From: Hyphomonadaceae bacterium
Lineage (GTDB): Bacteria; Pseudomonadota; Alphaproteobacteria; Caulobacterales; Aquidulcibacteraceae
Assembly: GCA_022843225.1 (NCBI GenBank)
Contig: JALHOC010000013.1
Location: 1-51,134, forward strand
Reading direction: 5' to 3'
Length of the DNA stretch: 51,134 nucleotides
The position numbers and the translations under genes are program-made. The notes under the pieces were generated by a model. The model saw nothing but the letters and a program-made list of their open reading frames with translations, had not been told where the DNA came from and did not search any database. Below are positions 27,520-37,990 of the stretch, piece by piece; the stretch's first letter is position 1; each line of letters opens with the position of its first letter.

Positions 27520-28510
27520 GTTCTGGCGCGCCGACGTACAGGGCCGCGACGCCGCGCATGCGTTGCGCGCGCTGCTGACGCCAGTCTCTTGGGTGTATGC
27601 GTGGGCGGCGGCGAACCGCATCCGCACCGCGCTTCCGCGCCATGCGCCGGTGCCGGTTGTGTGCATCGGCAATCTCACCGTCGGCGGCGCCGGCAAAACG
27701 CCCGTGACGCGGGCGTTGCGCGCGAAGCTCGGCGCCCACGCGCATACGCTGTCGCGCGGCTATGGCGGGCGGATCGCTGGCCCGTTGCGCGTCACACCCG
27801 ACATGAGCGCCTCGGAAGTTGGCGATGAGCCGCTCTTACACGCCGCCGACGGCCCCGCCTGGATCGCGCGTGACCGCGTCGCCGGCGCGCTGGCAGCAGC
27901 GCAGGCTGGCGCACAAGCGATCCTCATGGATGACGGATTTCAAAATCCGTCCTTGGCAAAGGACGTATCGCTTGTGGTCGTCGATCCCGCGTTTGGAATC
28001 GGCAATGGCCAGGTGTTTCCCGCCGGGCCATTGCGTGAGCGCCTCAGCGACGGCTTGGGCCGCGCGGACGCGATCGTGCTCATGCACAATCCGCCGGAGC
28101 ACGCCGACTTGGAGGCGCCTCAATGGCTGTTGGATTTTGAACGTCCCATACTCCACGCCGCGCTCGCACCCACCCAAAGCGCGCCGGCGGGCAAGCTGAT
28201 CGCCTTCGCCGGCTTGGCGCGGCCGGAGAAGTTCTTCGATACGCTCGACGCCATCGGCGCCGATGTCGATGAGGCCGTGCCGTACGGCGATCACCACGCC
28301 TTCAGCGAAGATGATCTGTCGTTTCTCACGCAATTGGCCCAGGAGCGCGGCGCACGCCTCATCACGACCGAGAAGGACGCCGCGCGGCTTAGTCCCGAAT
28401 GGCGCCAGCGTGTGGCGGTTTTGCCGGTAACGGCGCGTTTCGAGAACGATGCCGCCCTCGACGCCTTGCTTACGCCGATCCGTTCGCGGATGAGTGGCCT
28501 CCATGGCTAG
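27506..28510 (+). CDS. lpxK: Tetraacyldisaccharide 4'-kinase
   Basis: Phosphorylates the 4' position of the lipid A disaccharide using ATP at the inner membrane. 334 residues. P-loop region GNLTVGGAGKTP at 55-66, with LSRGYGG and VGDEP following and ILMDDGFQ near 140, all diagnostic. Overlaps waaA and the next acyltransferase, so the three are translationally linked. Confidence 0.96.
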   Translation: MRPPEFWRADVQGRDAAHALRALLTPVSWVYAWAAANRIRTALPRHAPVPVVCIGNLTVGGAGKTPVTRALRAKLGAHAHTLSRGYGGRIAGPLRVTPDMSASEVGDEPLLHAADGPAWIARDRVAGALAAAQAGAQAILMDDGFQNPSLAKDVSLVVVDPAFGIGNGQVFPAGPLRERLSDGLGRADAIVLMHNPPEHADLEAPQWLLDFERPILHAALAPTQSAPAGKLIAFAGLARPEKFFDTLDAIGADVDEAVPYGDHHAFSEDDLSFLTQLAQERGARLITTEKDAARLSPEWRQRVAVLPVTARFENDAALDALLTPIRSRMSGLHG

Positions 28511-29417
28511 ATCGAAGCCGCTCAATTTCGCGTTTCGTTTGGAAGCGCTGGCGTGGAACGCCTATGTCGGCGCGCTGTCTGGCCTGGGGCTTGAACGCGC
28601 CTCCGGCTGGGGCGCGGCGATCGTGCCGCCGATTGGAGCGCTTACGAGCGCGCATAAAACCGCGATCCGCAATCTGCGCATGGCGTTTCCGAACGAAAGC
28701 GAAGCGTGGCGACGCGACGTGCGCCACGGCATGTGGGCCGAGATGGGCCGCCTCTCCGGCGAATTCCCGCACATGGGCAAATATCTGGAGAAATTTCGCA
28801 ACGGCGAGATCGAGTATGAAGGCCGTGAGCGCATCGAAGCCACGTTCGGCAAGGGCGCGGTTTATATCGGCGGGCACTTCACCAATTGGGAAGTGACCTC
28901 GCTCTGCCTCGCGCAAACCGATCCGAATTGCCATTTCACCTACCGCCCCGCCAACAATCCGCTGATCGACAAATACATTGTCGAGACGCGCGCGGCGTTT
29001 GGCCTCGCCTTGCAGGCCGCCAAGGGCCAGGAAGGCGGCATGGGATTGCTGCGCTCACTGAAGCGCGGGCGCGGCGTCGCGCTGATGAACGACCAGAAGT
29101 ACAATGCCGGCCTCGCCGTACCGCTGTTCGGCTATGAGTGCATGACCGCCGACGGGCCGACGCGGCTCGCGCTCAAGTTCAAAGTGCCGTTGATTCCGCT
29201 CTCGGGCCGGCGCATCGAAGGCACGCGGTTCCGCGTGCGCGTGCATGAACCGATTGAGCTGGATTACGACAAGCCCGATGAAGAGCAGACCGTTCGCGAC
29301 GGCGTTATGCGGGTGAACGCCTTTATGGAAGCGCGCATCCGCGAAGCGCCGGAGCAATGGTTCTGGGCGCATCGGCGCTGGCCGAAGGAAGCATGGGCGA
29401 AAGCGGGAGTGTTGTGA
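28503..29417 (+). CDS. Lipid A acyltransferase, LpxL/HtrB-like
   Basis: 304 residues from ATG at 28503, overlapping the lpxK stop by eight bases; GTG at 28494 is an alternative. HFTNWE at 125-130 is the HX4E catalytic box, preceded by YIGG, and VALMNDQKYNAGLAVPLFG is the family pocket loop. Transfers an acyl chain (laurate or similar) from ACP to Kdo2-lipid A. N-terminal helix is short. The end overlaps the next start as TGATG. Confidence 0.92.
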   Translation: MARSKPLNFAFRLEALAWNAYVGALSGLGLERASGWGAAIVPPIGALTSAHKTAIRNLRMAFPNESEAWRRDVRHGMWAEMGRLSGEFPHMGKYLEKFRNGEIEYEGRERIEATFGKGAVYIGGHFTNWEVTSLCLAQTDPNCHFTYRPANNPLIDKYIVETRAAFGLALQAAKGQEGGMGLLRSLKRGRGVALMNDQKYNAGLAVPLFGYECMTADGPTRLALKFKVPLIPLSGRRIEGTRFRVRVHEPIELDYDKPDEEQTVRDGVMRVNAFMEARIREAPEQWFWAHRRWPKEAWAKAGVL

Positions 29418-29896
29418 TGCGGACTCTGATTTACGTTTCGGTTGCGGCCCTTTTGGCTGGATGCGTCACCGTCAACGATCAACGGACGATCAACGCGGAT
29501 TCCACGCTTGTCGCCATTGGCGAGGCCCGCGTGCGCGAGTGCCCCGCTGAGCGCCGCCAAGCCAACGCGCGCAGCGAGGGCTTTGGCGCCGCCAGTGGTG
29601 TTGCAAGCGAGGACATTGCGCTGACGCCCCTCGCCAGCGACCCGACGCGCGTGGTGCGCCTGCGCCGCATAACCGTCCAGCCGGGGGGCGTCATTCCCTG
29701 GCACGATCACACCGCGATCCAAGGCATGGCGCTGTTGGTGTCAGGCGAGATGGTGGAGCTACGTAATTCCTGCCTCGACCCAATCACCTATCGCGCCGGC
29801 GATGTCGCGATCGAGGATGCGGCCACCGCGCATTCCTGGCGCAATGAGAGCGACGAGGTCGCCGTGGTGCTCGTCAGCCACGTGGTGGCGCGTTAG
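29417..29896 (+). CDS. Cupin-domain lipoprotein
   Basis: 159 residues from MRTLIYVSVAALLAGCVTV, lipobox LAGC with Cys16. A cupin barrel follows: GGVIPWHDHTAIQGMALLVSG is motif 1 (H-x-H metal ligands) and AGDVAIEDAATAHSWRNES motif 2. Substrate unknown; small cupins bind a metal and often serve as sensors or isomerases. It is last in the lipid A operon by overlap and its stop overlaps the convergent M23 gene by four bases. Confidence 0.85.
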   Translation: MRTLIYVSVAALLAGCVTVNDQRTINADSTLVAIGEARVRECPAERRQANARSEGFGAASGVASEDIALTPLASDPTRVVRLRRITVQPGGVIPWHDHTAIQGMALLVSGEMVELRNSCLDPITYRAGDVAIEDAATAHSWRNESDEVAVVLVSHVVAR

Positions 29897-30810
29897 TTCG
29901 CCAACAATTCCGCGCGCGCGCGCGCCAATCCATCCACAGCCACGCTCGGATCAAGTTGACGCCCGTGTAGGCGCATGCGCCAGCACAAATGCGGCCCTGT
30001 CGCGCGCCCGCGCGCGCCGACCGCGCCAATGACTTGGCCTTGGGAAACCGTATCGCCCACAGCCACATCCAAGCGGCTCATGTGCAGGTACATGGTGATG
30101 AGGCCCTGGCCGTGATCGATGAATACGAGCCCGCCTTCGAAATGCATGTCAGGATTGGCGAGCACCACCGTGCCTGAAGCCGGCGCGCGGATCGGCGTGC
30201 CTTCGGGGGCGGCGATATCGTAGCCATAATGGGGATCGCGCGGCTCGCCGTTCAAGACGCGCTGATTGCCCCAGCGGCCGGTCACCGTGCCTTCGAGCGG
30301 CATGATAAAGCCATCGAGCCAGCCGGCCAGCGGCGCTTCGCTCGCGAATGCTTCCCGCTTCAGCGCCGTGTCGCGCTGGATGCGAGCGAGCACGTCGGGG
30401 TCGGTGGGATTGACGGTTTGCGACGGCAATCCATTGACGCGCTGGATGTCAAACTCGCGATCGGCGATGTCGTATGTCTCCGATGCCACCGCGCCCTGCA
30501 CGCTCGCTTCCACGCGCGCTTGGGCGGCGTGCTCGCGCAGGAAGCCAATCACCACCCAGCCGTTTTGATCGGCGCCGCCCATATCGACGCCATCGACCGT
30601 GACTTGCGCGCCCGGCAGCGTGCGGCAGAGCGCGACGCCGCCTTGCGTGAACGCACCGGCGCAATTCAGCGACAGCGTGGCCGGCGCTGACGGCGGTCCG
30701 GGCGGCGCTTGAACGACGGGCGCTGTCGGTGCAGGCGGCGCGTCTGGCTGCGCGGGGGCGTCGGCTGCGGCGCACGCCGCGAGCGCCAACGCCATGACGA
30801 GCGCCCTCAT
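29893..30810 (-). CDS. M23-family (LytM/lysostaphin-type) peptidase, exported
   Basis: 305 residues. An N-terminal signal, lipobox-like MALALAACAA (Cys13), precedes a Pro/Ala-rich linker, a central ~100-residue beta region and the M23 domain at about 175-295. Zinc ligands His194 and Asp198 (PHYGYDIAAPEG) and the general base His243 (MYLHMSRLDV) are present. In the last motif the usual HLH is HLC (GPHLCWRM), so Cys276 stands where the third ligand or neighbour would be; I recall this variant from other alphaproteobacterial members. May cleave peptidoglycan cross-links. It is coupled to DUF2093 by an ATGA overlap. Confidence 0.9.
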   Translation of the reverse strand: MRALVMALALAACAAADAPAQPDAPPAPTAPVVQAPPGPPSAPATLSLNCAGAFTQGGVALCRTLPGAQVTVDGVDMGGADQNGWVVIGFLREHAAQARVEASVQGAVASETYDIADREFDIQRVNGLPSQTVNPTDPDVLARIQRDTALKREAFASEAPLAGWLDGFIMPLEGTVTGRWGNQRVLNGEPRDPHYGYDIAAPEGTPIRAPASGTVVLANPDMHFEGGLVFIDHGQGLITMYLHMSRLDVAVGDTVSQGQVIGAVGARGRATGPHLCWRMRLHGRQLDPSVAVDGLARARAELLAN

Positions 30811-31025
30811 GACTTGCTCCTATTTAGCTCGCGCCAACGCGACTGCGCCTCTTCCGGGCCGCGATAGGCCTCTTGGAGGTCCACGTTCCAATAGCGCAGC
30901 TCATCGAGGGGGATACGCTCGCCCGATACCGCGCAGCGCACGAACAAACCCTGGCGCAGGATCGAGATCTCGTTGTCGCCGTAATGGAGCTTGGCCTCGG
31001 GGCCGCCAGGATCATGCTTATTCAT
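30807..31025 (-). CDS. DUF2093 small protein
   Basis: 72 residues. KLHYGDNEISILRQGLFVRC and SGERIPLDELRYWNVDLQEAY are typical of DUF2093, an alphaproteobacterial family often found beside lpxK and an M23 peptidase. Two cysteine-free halves surround RCAVSG, so no zinc site is evident. Probably cytosolic; function unknown. Stop overlaps the M23 start. Confidence 0.9.
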   Translation of the reverse strand: MNKHDPGGPEAKLHYGDNEISILRQGLFVRCAVSGERIPLDELRYWNVDLQEAYRGPEEAQSRWRELNRSKS

Positions 31026-31050
31026 GGGGGCACTCTACCCCGGTTTGGCC

Positions 31051-31068
31051 GCCTTGGGGAACCAAGGC
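31051..31068 (-). terminator. Hairpin just after tRNA-Leu
   Basis: GCCTTGG (31051-31057) and CCAAGGC (31062-31068) pair perfectly around a 4-base loop, immediately after the tRNA 3' end on the minus strand. There is no T-run, so it may be a processing or Rho-assisted stop. Confidence 0.45.
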
Positions 31069-31153
31069 TGGTGCGCTCGAGAGGACTCGAACCTCCACGA
31101 TGTTACTCGCTGCCACCTCAAGGCAGTGCGTCTACCAATTCCGCCACGAGCGC
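31069..31153 (-). tRNA. tRNA-Leu (anticodon GAG)
   Basis: 85 bases with the long variable arm of class II tRNAs. The acceptor stem GCGCTCG pairs with CGAGCGC, followed by A and an encoded CCA. The anticodon stem CTGCC/GGCAG encloses the loop TTGAGGT, giving anticodon GAG, which reads CUC/CUU leucine codons. The T arm has GGTTCGAGTCC. Confidence 0.96.
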
Positions 31154-31244
31154 ATTTCCAGGGGCGGGCAGGTAGCAGACCCGCCCCCAACGAACAAGGG
31201 CCGGAGCAACGCCCCGGCCTTTGCGGCATTCCTGATCCTGGACG

Positions 31245-31715
31245 TTAGCGGGTGCCAACTTCCGAGATGTTGAGCTGAGCCGCCTGGAGGCTGGCATTGC
31301 CATAGGTGCCGATCCAGATGTCGTATTGGCCCGATTGCGGCGAGCCAAAGCGCAGCGACGGGTTCATGCCTTCCGCGCCGCCGTCATCGTCACAATACCA
31401 GCTCCCGTCCGGGCCGTTGATGACCAGCGTCGTGTCGGCGGCCGAGGCTGCCGATATGATCAAGGGCAGAGAGCCCGCCGTATAGTTGAGGCGCACGTCC
31501 GGCGCGTTGGCGATAAAGCCTGCGCAGGAGGAACTCACGCCAGAAGCCGCGATGCTGCCGCCCGATTGGACATTCACGACGTGCGGGTCAGGCGTGAAGC
31601 CGGAGCGCAGATTGACCGTCCCATAGGTCGGGTTGGCGTTGAAATCTTGCGCCATTGCTGGAACCGCGACGAACGCCGCCAGAGCAACGCCGGCGGCGAA
31701 TAGCTTTTTCATCAT
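31245..31715 (-). CDS. Secreted protein with a PPC-like beta domain
   Basis: 156 residues from MMKKLFAAGVALAAFVAVPA, cleaved after AMA before QDF. The mature chain repeats the pattern of bacterial pre-peptidase C-terminal-type domains: LNYTAGSLPLIISAASAADTTLVINGPDGSWYCDDD..., then GQYDIWIGTYGNASLQAAQL. Such proteins are periplasmic and calcium may bind at the DDDGG turn. Two starts (31715 or 31712) are possible; GGGGAAA lies upstream. Function unknown. Confidence 0.85.
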   Translation of the reverse strand: MMKKLFAAGVALAAFVAVPAMAQDFNANPTYGTVNLRSGFTPDPHVVNVQSGGSIAASGVSSSCAGFIANAPDVRLNYTAGSLPLIISAASAADTTLVINGPDGSWYCDDDGGAEGMNPSLRFGSPQSGQYDIWIGTYGNASLQAAQLNISEVGTR

Positions 31716-31833
31716 GCACAATTTCCCCAGTTTCCCGCGCGTTAGGCTCAAAAGTGCGCGGCCAATCAGCGTGATCTCGCGGATTGCATACAACATAAAC
31801 AGATGGGCAAGATTGGGGCCAAAGACCTCTGTT

Positions 31834-32115
31834 TCAGGCCGCCGCGTTGAACTCGTGAACGTCGGCGGCATCGGTCACCGTAATGCACAGCCGTTCACCC
31901 TGGATGGTGATCTCGCCCCGTGCGATGGGATGGCCGTTGGCCAGAATCCAGAGCTGGTCGGTTTCCTTGGTGTCCAGCGGGATCACCGCGCCGCGCCCCA
32001 TCTTCAAGAGATTCTGCATCGGCATTTTGCAGCGCCCCAGCACGATGGCAAGTTCGACTTGGACATTATGGACTTGGGTCTTGGACAAGCTGGATTCCCC
32101 GGGCGTGCGCCCCAT
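31834..32115 (-). CDS. FliN-like protein (SpoA/FliM-FliN C-terminal domain)
   Basis: 93 residues. VHNVQVELAIVLGRCKMPMQNLLKMGRGAVIPLD, in the middle, is the SpoA fold of FliN, the flagellar C-ring switch component that binds CheY-P with FliM. Other family marks are ANGHPIARGEI and VTVTDA-type ending. It stands alone, with no other flagellar gene in the window, and its start is 40 bases from the divergent lipB start. Longer in-frame starts (32175, 32202) reach into the lipB promoter or gene and are unlikely. Confidence 0.85.
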   Translation of the reverse strand: MGRTPGESSLSKTQVHNVQVELAIVLGRCKMPMQNLLKMGRGAVIPLDTKETDQLWILANGHPIARGEITIQGERLCITVTDAADVHEFNAAA

Positions 32116-32155
32116 CTGATTCTGCTCTAGTCGAACCTGAAAGGGTTGCGAGCAC

Positions 32156-32836
32156 GTGAACGACGCCACGGTCATCGAGTGGGCGGTCTCGCCCGGTCTC
32201 ACCGACTACGAGCCGGCCGTGGCTTTCATGGAGGCGCGCGCGACCGCGATCGCGGAGGGCCAAGCGAGCGAACTCGTTTGGCTTCTAGAACACCCCCCGC
32301 TCTACACGGCCGGGGTTTCGGCCAAAGCGCAGGACTTGCTCGATGCATCGCGTTTCCCTGTGTTTTGCAGCGGACGCGGCGGGCAATACACCTATCATGG
32401 GCCCGGACAGCGCGTGGCCTATGTGATGCTCGATCTGCGCACGCGTGAGCGCGACGTGACCCGCTTCGTCGCCGATCTTGAGCGCTGGATCATCGGCGCG
32501 CTGGAGCGCTTCAACGTGAAAGGCGAAGTGCGCCAGGGCCGCGTCGGCGTGTGGGTGGAGAGGAAAGGCGCCGGGTGGGCGCGCGAAGACAAGATCGCCG
32601 CCATCGGCGTGCGCTTGCGCAAATGGGTGAGCTTTCACGGCATCGCCTTCAATGTGGAACCAGACCTTGAACATTTCTCCGGCATCACGCCGTGCGGCAT
32701 TTCCGGACCCAATTTGGGCGTGACCAGCCTCGTCGATCTCGGCCTGCCAGTGACCATGGCGGACGCCGACGCGGCGCTGCGCGCGTCGTTCGAACGGGTC
32801 TTTGGGGCAACAAAAAACGCGCCCTCGCCGCTCTGA
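32156..32836 (+). CDS. lipB: Octanoyltransferase (lipoate-protein ligase B)
   Basis: Transfers octanoyl from ACP to lipoyl domains, such as the one in the E2 protein encoded downstream. 226 residues; GTG start. [14 protein letters not shown] near 72-85 is the family signature, with catalytic Lys146 (DKIAAIGVR) and Cys180 (GITPCGI). lipA is not in the window. Confidence 0.96.
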   Translation: MNDATVIEWAVSPGLTDYEPAVAFMEARATAIAEGQASELVWLLEHPPLYTAGVSAKAQDLLDASRFPVFCSGRGGQYTYHGPGQRVAYVMLDLRTRERDVTRFVADLERWIIGALERFNVKGEVRQGRVGVWVERKGAGWAREDKIAAIGVRLRKWVSFHGIAFNVEPDLEHFSGITPCGISGPNLGVTSLVDLGLPVTMADADAALRASFERVFGATKNAPSPL

Positions 32837-32909
32837 TTGCGTCCAAACGGCGCCGACCCCGCATCCATCAAACAACGGGCGATACCCGCCAACCTGATGG
32901 AGAGACGAA

Positions 32910-33296
32910 ATGGAAATCCTTATCCCGCTGGCGTTCTTCGGTCTTTTGGCCGCCGTGATCCTAGTGCCGGTGCTCGCCAGAGAGCGCACCAAGCGCTCGG
33001 CGCACGATCTGGTTTCGCAAGCCATGGCGCGCGGGCAGCAGCTCGATCCGACTCTGATCTCGCAACTCAGCGCCAGTATGGTCGAGGAGAGCAATAAAGC
33101 CCGCGCCAGCCTGGGCAAGGGCGTCATTCTTTTGGCGCTGGCTGGCGGTTTTGCTGGCGCAGGCTTCGTAGCCGGCGGCTTCGACGCGGATGCGCATCGG
33201 GGGATGCTGATCCCGGCAGTGGTTCTTGCCGCCGTTGGCGCGGCCTACTTACTGCTTGCGATCATCGATTTCGCAATGAAGCCGCGCAACGCCTGA
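32910..33296 (+). CDS. Small membrane protein (DUF6249-like)
   Basis: 128 residues: an N-terminal helix (IPLAFFGLLAAVILVPVLA), a cytosolic stretch with HDLVSQAMARGQQLDPTLISQL, and two more helices at about 72-90 and 100-120. The pattern matches DUF6249 inner-membrane proteins. GGAGAG precedes the ATG. Convergent with the bkd operon, with a hairpin between. Confidence 0.82.
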   Translation: MEILIPLAFFGLLAAVILVPVLARERTKRSAHDLVSQAMARGQQLDPTLISQLSASMVEESNKARASLGKGVILLALAGGFAGAGFVAGGFDADAHRGMLIPAVVLAAVGAAYLLLAIIDFAMKPRNA

Positions 33297-33321
33297 AACG
33301 TCACAACCGCACCAAACCACT

Positions 33322-33350
33322 TGAGCCTTCTTCGCCGCGAAGAAGGCTCA
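33322..33350. terminator. Strong hairpin between convergent genes
   Basis: TGAGCCTTCTTCG (33322-33334) pairs perfectly with CGAAGAAGGCTCA (33338-33350) around CCG, giving a 13-bp stem. No clear T-run follows, but its place between the DUF6249-like and E2 stops suits a shared terminator. Confidence 0.7.
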
Positions 33351-33363
33351 TTGCGTTGGCGAG

Positions 33364-34695
33364 TCAGCGATCGATGAACAAAGCTGCGGGGTGCTCCAAC
33401 AAGCCCTTGACGCGTTGGATGAAGGCGGCGGCGTCATAGCCATCGACGACGCGATGATCGAACGATGAGCTGAGGTTCATCATTTTGCGTATAACGATTT
33501 GGCCGTTCTTCACGGCGGGCCGCTCGACTAGTTTGTTCACGCCGATGATCGCCACCTCAGGATGATTGATCACTGGTGTGGTGACGATGCCGCCCAGCGC
33601 GCCGAGCGATGTGATCGTGATGGTGGAGCCCGAAAGCTCTTCCTTGGTCGCCGTGTTGGAGCGCACGGCAGCGGCTAGGCGCGACACTTCGCTAGCGCAC
33701 TCCCATACATCGCGCGCCTCGGCGTGACGCACCACGGGCACGATCAGGCCGCTATCGGTCTGCGTTGCAATACCGATGTCGACGTTCTCGTGGCGGTAAA
33801 CCACGCCCTGCTCGTCATCGAAGCGCGCATTGATTTGCGGAAAGTCCGGCAGGCTCAATACCAAGGCGCGCATCAGAAACGGCAACACGGTGAGCTTCGG
33901 CTGATCGCTGCGCTTCGCCGCATTCAGATGCGCGCGCAAATCCTCCAGCTCGGTGAGGTCGCATTCCTCGACATAGGCGAAGTGGGGAATGCGGCGCTTA
34001 GCGTCCTGCATCTTCTCCGCGATCTTGCGGCGAAGCCCGATAACCTTCACCGGCTCGATGCCATTCTTCTGCGTTAGCGCGGTCGCGCCTTGGCGCGCGC
34101 CCGCCACAGGCACGAGCACGGCGTCGAGATCATCATGGCTGATGCGCCCGCCTTCGCCGGTACCGCGCACCTGGCGCAGATCGATGCCGAGCTTCTGCGC
34201 GCGCGCGCGCACGGCGGGAGAGGCCAAGCCTTGCCCCATTTCGCGCACGGTCGGTTCGCGGGGTTGCGCGCGTGCGACAGCTTGTGACGGCGGCGCGCTC
34301 TCGGGCTTCGGCGCAGTGCCGGCTGGCATCGCGCCGGCCGGCACTTTGATACGCGGCTTTGGCTCGGCGGGCGCGGCGGCGCTTTGCACCTGCGGCGGCG
34401 GAGGAGGAGGCGCCTTGATTTCAGGCTTGGGCGGCGACGCCGCGGCTTCGCCCGCATCGGTTTCAAAAACGGCGATGATCGAGCCGACGGCGGCCATGTC
34501 GCCCGGCTCGCCGGAGATCTGCACAACGCGCCCAGCGACAGGTGAGGTCATCTCCACCGTCGCCTTGTCGGTCATCACATCGACGAGCGGCGCATCCTCA
34601 TCCACTACATCGCCGACGCGCACGTGCCATGCGACGATTTCAGCTTCCGCCGTGCCTTCGCCAACATCGGGGAGTTTGAACGAATACTGGCCCAT
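33364..34695 (-). CDS. bkdB: Branched-chain 2-oxoacid dehydrogenase E2 (dihydrolipoyl acyltransferase)
   Basis: 443 residues. Lipoyl domain at 1-75 with lipoyl lysine Lys44 (MTDKATVEM), a Pro/Ala linker, a peripheral-subunit binding domain (ASPAVRARAQKLGIDLRQVRGTG), and the acyltransferase domain from about 210, ending in the catalytic segment DHRVVDGYDAAAF. Transfers acyl groups to CoA within the branched-chain 2-oxoacid dehydrogenase complex. The ATG at 34695 is two bases after the E1 beta stop; an in-frame upstream start overlaps that gene and is rejected. Assignment to the branched-chain rather than pyruvate complex follows from the neighbours. Confidence 0.93.
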   Translation of the reverse strand: MGQYSFKLPDVGEGTAEAEIVAWHVRVGDVVDEDAPLVDVMTDKATVEMTSPVAGRVVQISGEPGDMAAVGSIIAVFETDAGEAAASPPKPEIKAPPPPPPQVQSAAAPAEPKPRIKVPAGAMPAGTAPKPESAPPSQAVARAQPREPTVREMGQGLASPAVRARAQKLGIDLRQVRGTGEGGRISHDDLDAVLVPVAGARQGATALTQKNGIEPVKVIGLRRKIAEKMQDAKRRIPHFAYVEECDLTELEDLRAHLNAAKRSDQPKLTVLPFLMRALVLSLPDFPQINARFDDEQGVVYRHENVDIGIATQTDSGLIVPVVRHAEARDVWECASEVSRLAAAVRSNTATKEELSGSTITITSLGALGGIVTTPVINHPEVAIIGVNKLVERPAVKNGQIVIRKMMNLSSSFDHRVVDGYDAAAFIQRVKGLLEHPAALFIDR

Positions 34696-34697
34696 GC

Positions 34698-35711
34698 TCA
34701 GGCCTCCATCGCGCGACGCATCGCTTTGATGATGCGCGGCGGGGTTGGAAAATAATCCCACTCAAGGGCGTGCGGATAGGGTGTATCGAAGCCGGTGACG
34801 CGCTCGATCGGCGCTTCCAGCTTGTAGAAGCAATGCTCTTGCACAAGAGCCGAAAGTTCGGCGCCATAACCGGAGGTGCGCGTCGCTTCGTGCACGATCA
34901 CGCAGCGGCCGGTTTTGCATACGGACGCGACAATCGCGTCGATATCGACCGGCAGCAGGGTCCTTAGATCAAGAACTTCGGCGTCGATGCCGCTGTCTTC
35001 AACCGCAGCCACCGCGACATGCACCATCGTGCCGTACGCGAGGATGGTGAGGTCTGCGCCTTCACGCACGATGTTCGCCTTGCCGAGCGGAACTTTGTAA
35101 TAGCCCTCGGGCACATCGCTCGCTGGGTGCTTCGACCACGGGATCACCGGGCGATCGCGGCGGCCATCAAATGGGCCATTGTAAACGCGCTTGGGCTCGA
35201 GAAAGACGACAGGGTCGTCATCCTCAATCGCGGAGATGAGCAAACCCTTGGCGTCATACGGCGTCGCGGGAATGACGGTCTTCAAGCCAGCCACGTGCGT
35301 GAACAATGCCTCGGGGCTTTGGCTGTGGGTTTGGCCACCATAGATGCCCCCGCCATAGGGCATACGCACTGTGAGCGGCACGGTGTAGTCGTTGGCGGAT
35401 CGATAGCGGATGCGCGCGGCTTCCGAGACCAATTGGTCGTAAGCAGGATACATGTAGTCCGCAAACTGGATTTCGATCACGGGGCGCAAGCCATACACCG
35501 CCATGCCGATGGCGGCGCCGGCGATGCCGCACTCGTTGATCGGCGCATCAAAACAGCGCTTGGCGCCGTACTTCTTTTGGAGGTGCTCAGTCACCTTGAA
35601 CACGCCGCCGAAATAACCGACGTCCTCGCCGAACGTGAGCACGTTGGGATCGCGCTCCATCATTACGTCGAGTGCGGAATTGAGCGCTTGAATCATGGTC
35701 ATCGAGGCCAT
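34698..35711 (-). CDS. bkdA2: Branched-chain 2-oxoacid dehydrogenase E1 beta
   Basis: 337 residues. Decarboxylates branched-chain 2-oxo acids with E1 alpha, using thiamine diphosphate. MIQALNSALDVMMERDPNVL and FGEDVGYFGGVFKVTEHL are typical of the E1 beta transketolase-like fold; RMPYGGGIYGGQTHSQSPEALF holds the catalytic His region, and the C-terminal domain follows. Second gene of the E1-E2 unit with gaps of three and two bases. Confidence 0.93.
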   Translation of the reverse strand: MASMTMIQALNSALDVMMERDPNVLTFGEDVGYFGGVFKVTEHLQKKYGAKRCFDAPINECGIAGAAIGMAVYGLRPVIEIQFADYMYPAYDQLVSEAARIRYRSANDYTVPLTVRMPYGGGIYGGQTHSQSPEALFTHVAGLKTVIPATPYDAKGLLISAIEDDDPVVFLEPKRVYNGPFDGRRDRPVIPWSKHPASDVPEGYYKVPLGKANIVREGADLTILAYGTMVHVAVAAVEDSGIDAEVLDLRTLLPVDIDAIVASVCKTGRCVIVHEATRTSGYGAELSALVQEHCFYKLEAPIERVTGFDTPYPHALEWDYFPTPPRIIKAMRRAMEA

Positions 35712-35714
35712 GCA

Positions 35715-37986
<2,272 letters not shown>

Positions 37987-37990
<4 letters not shown>

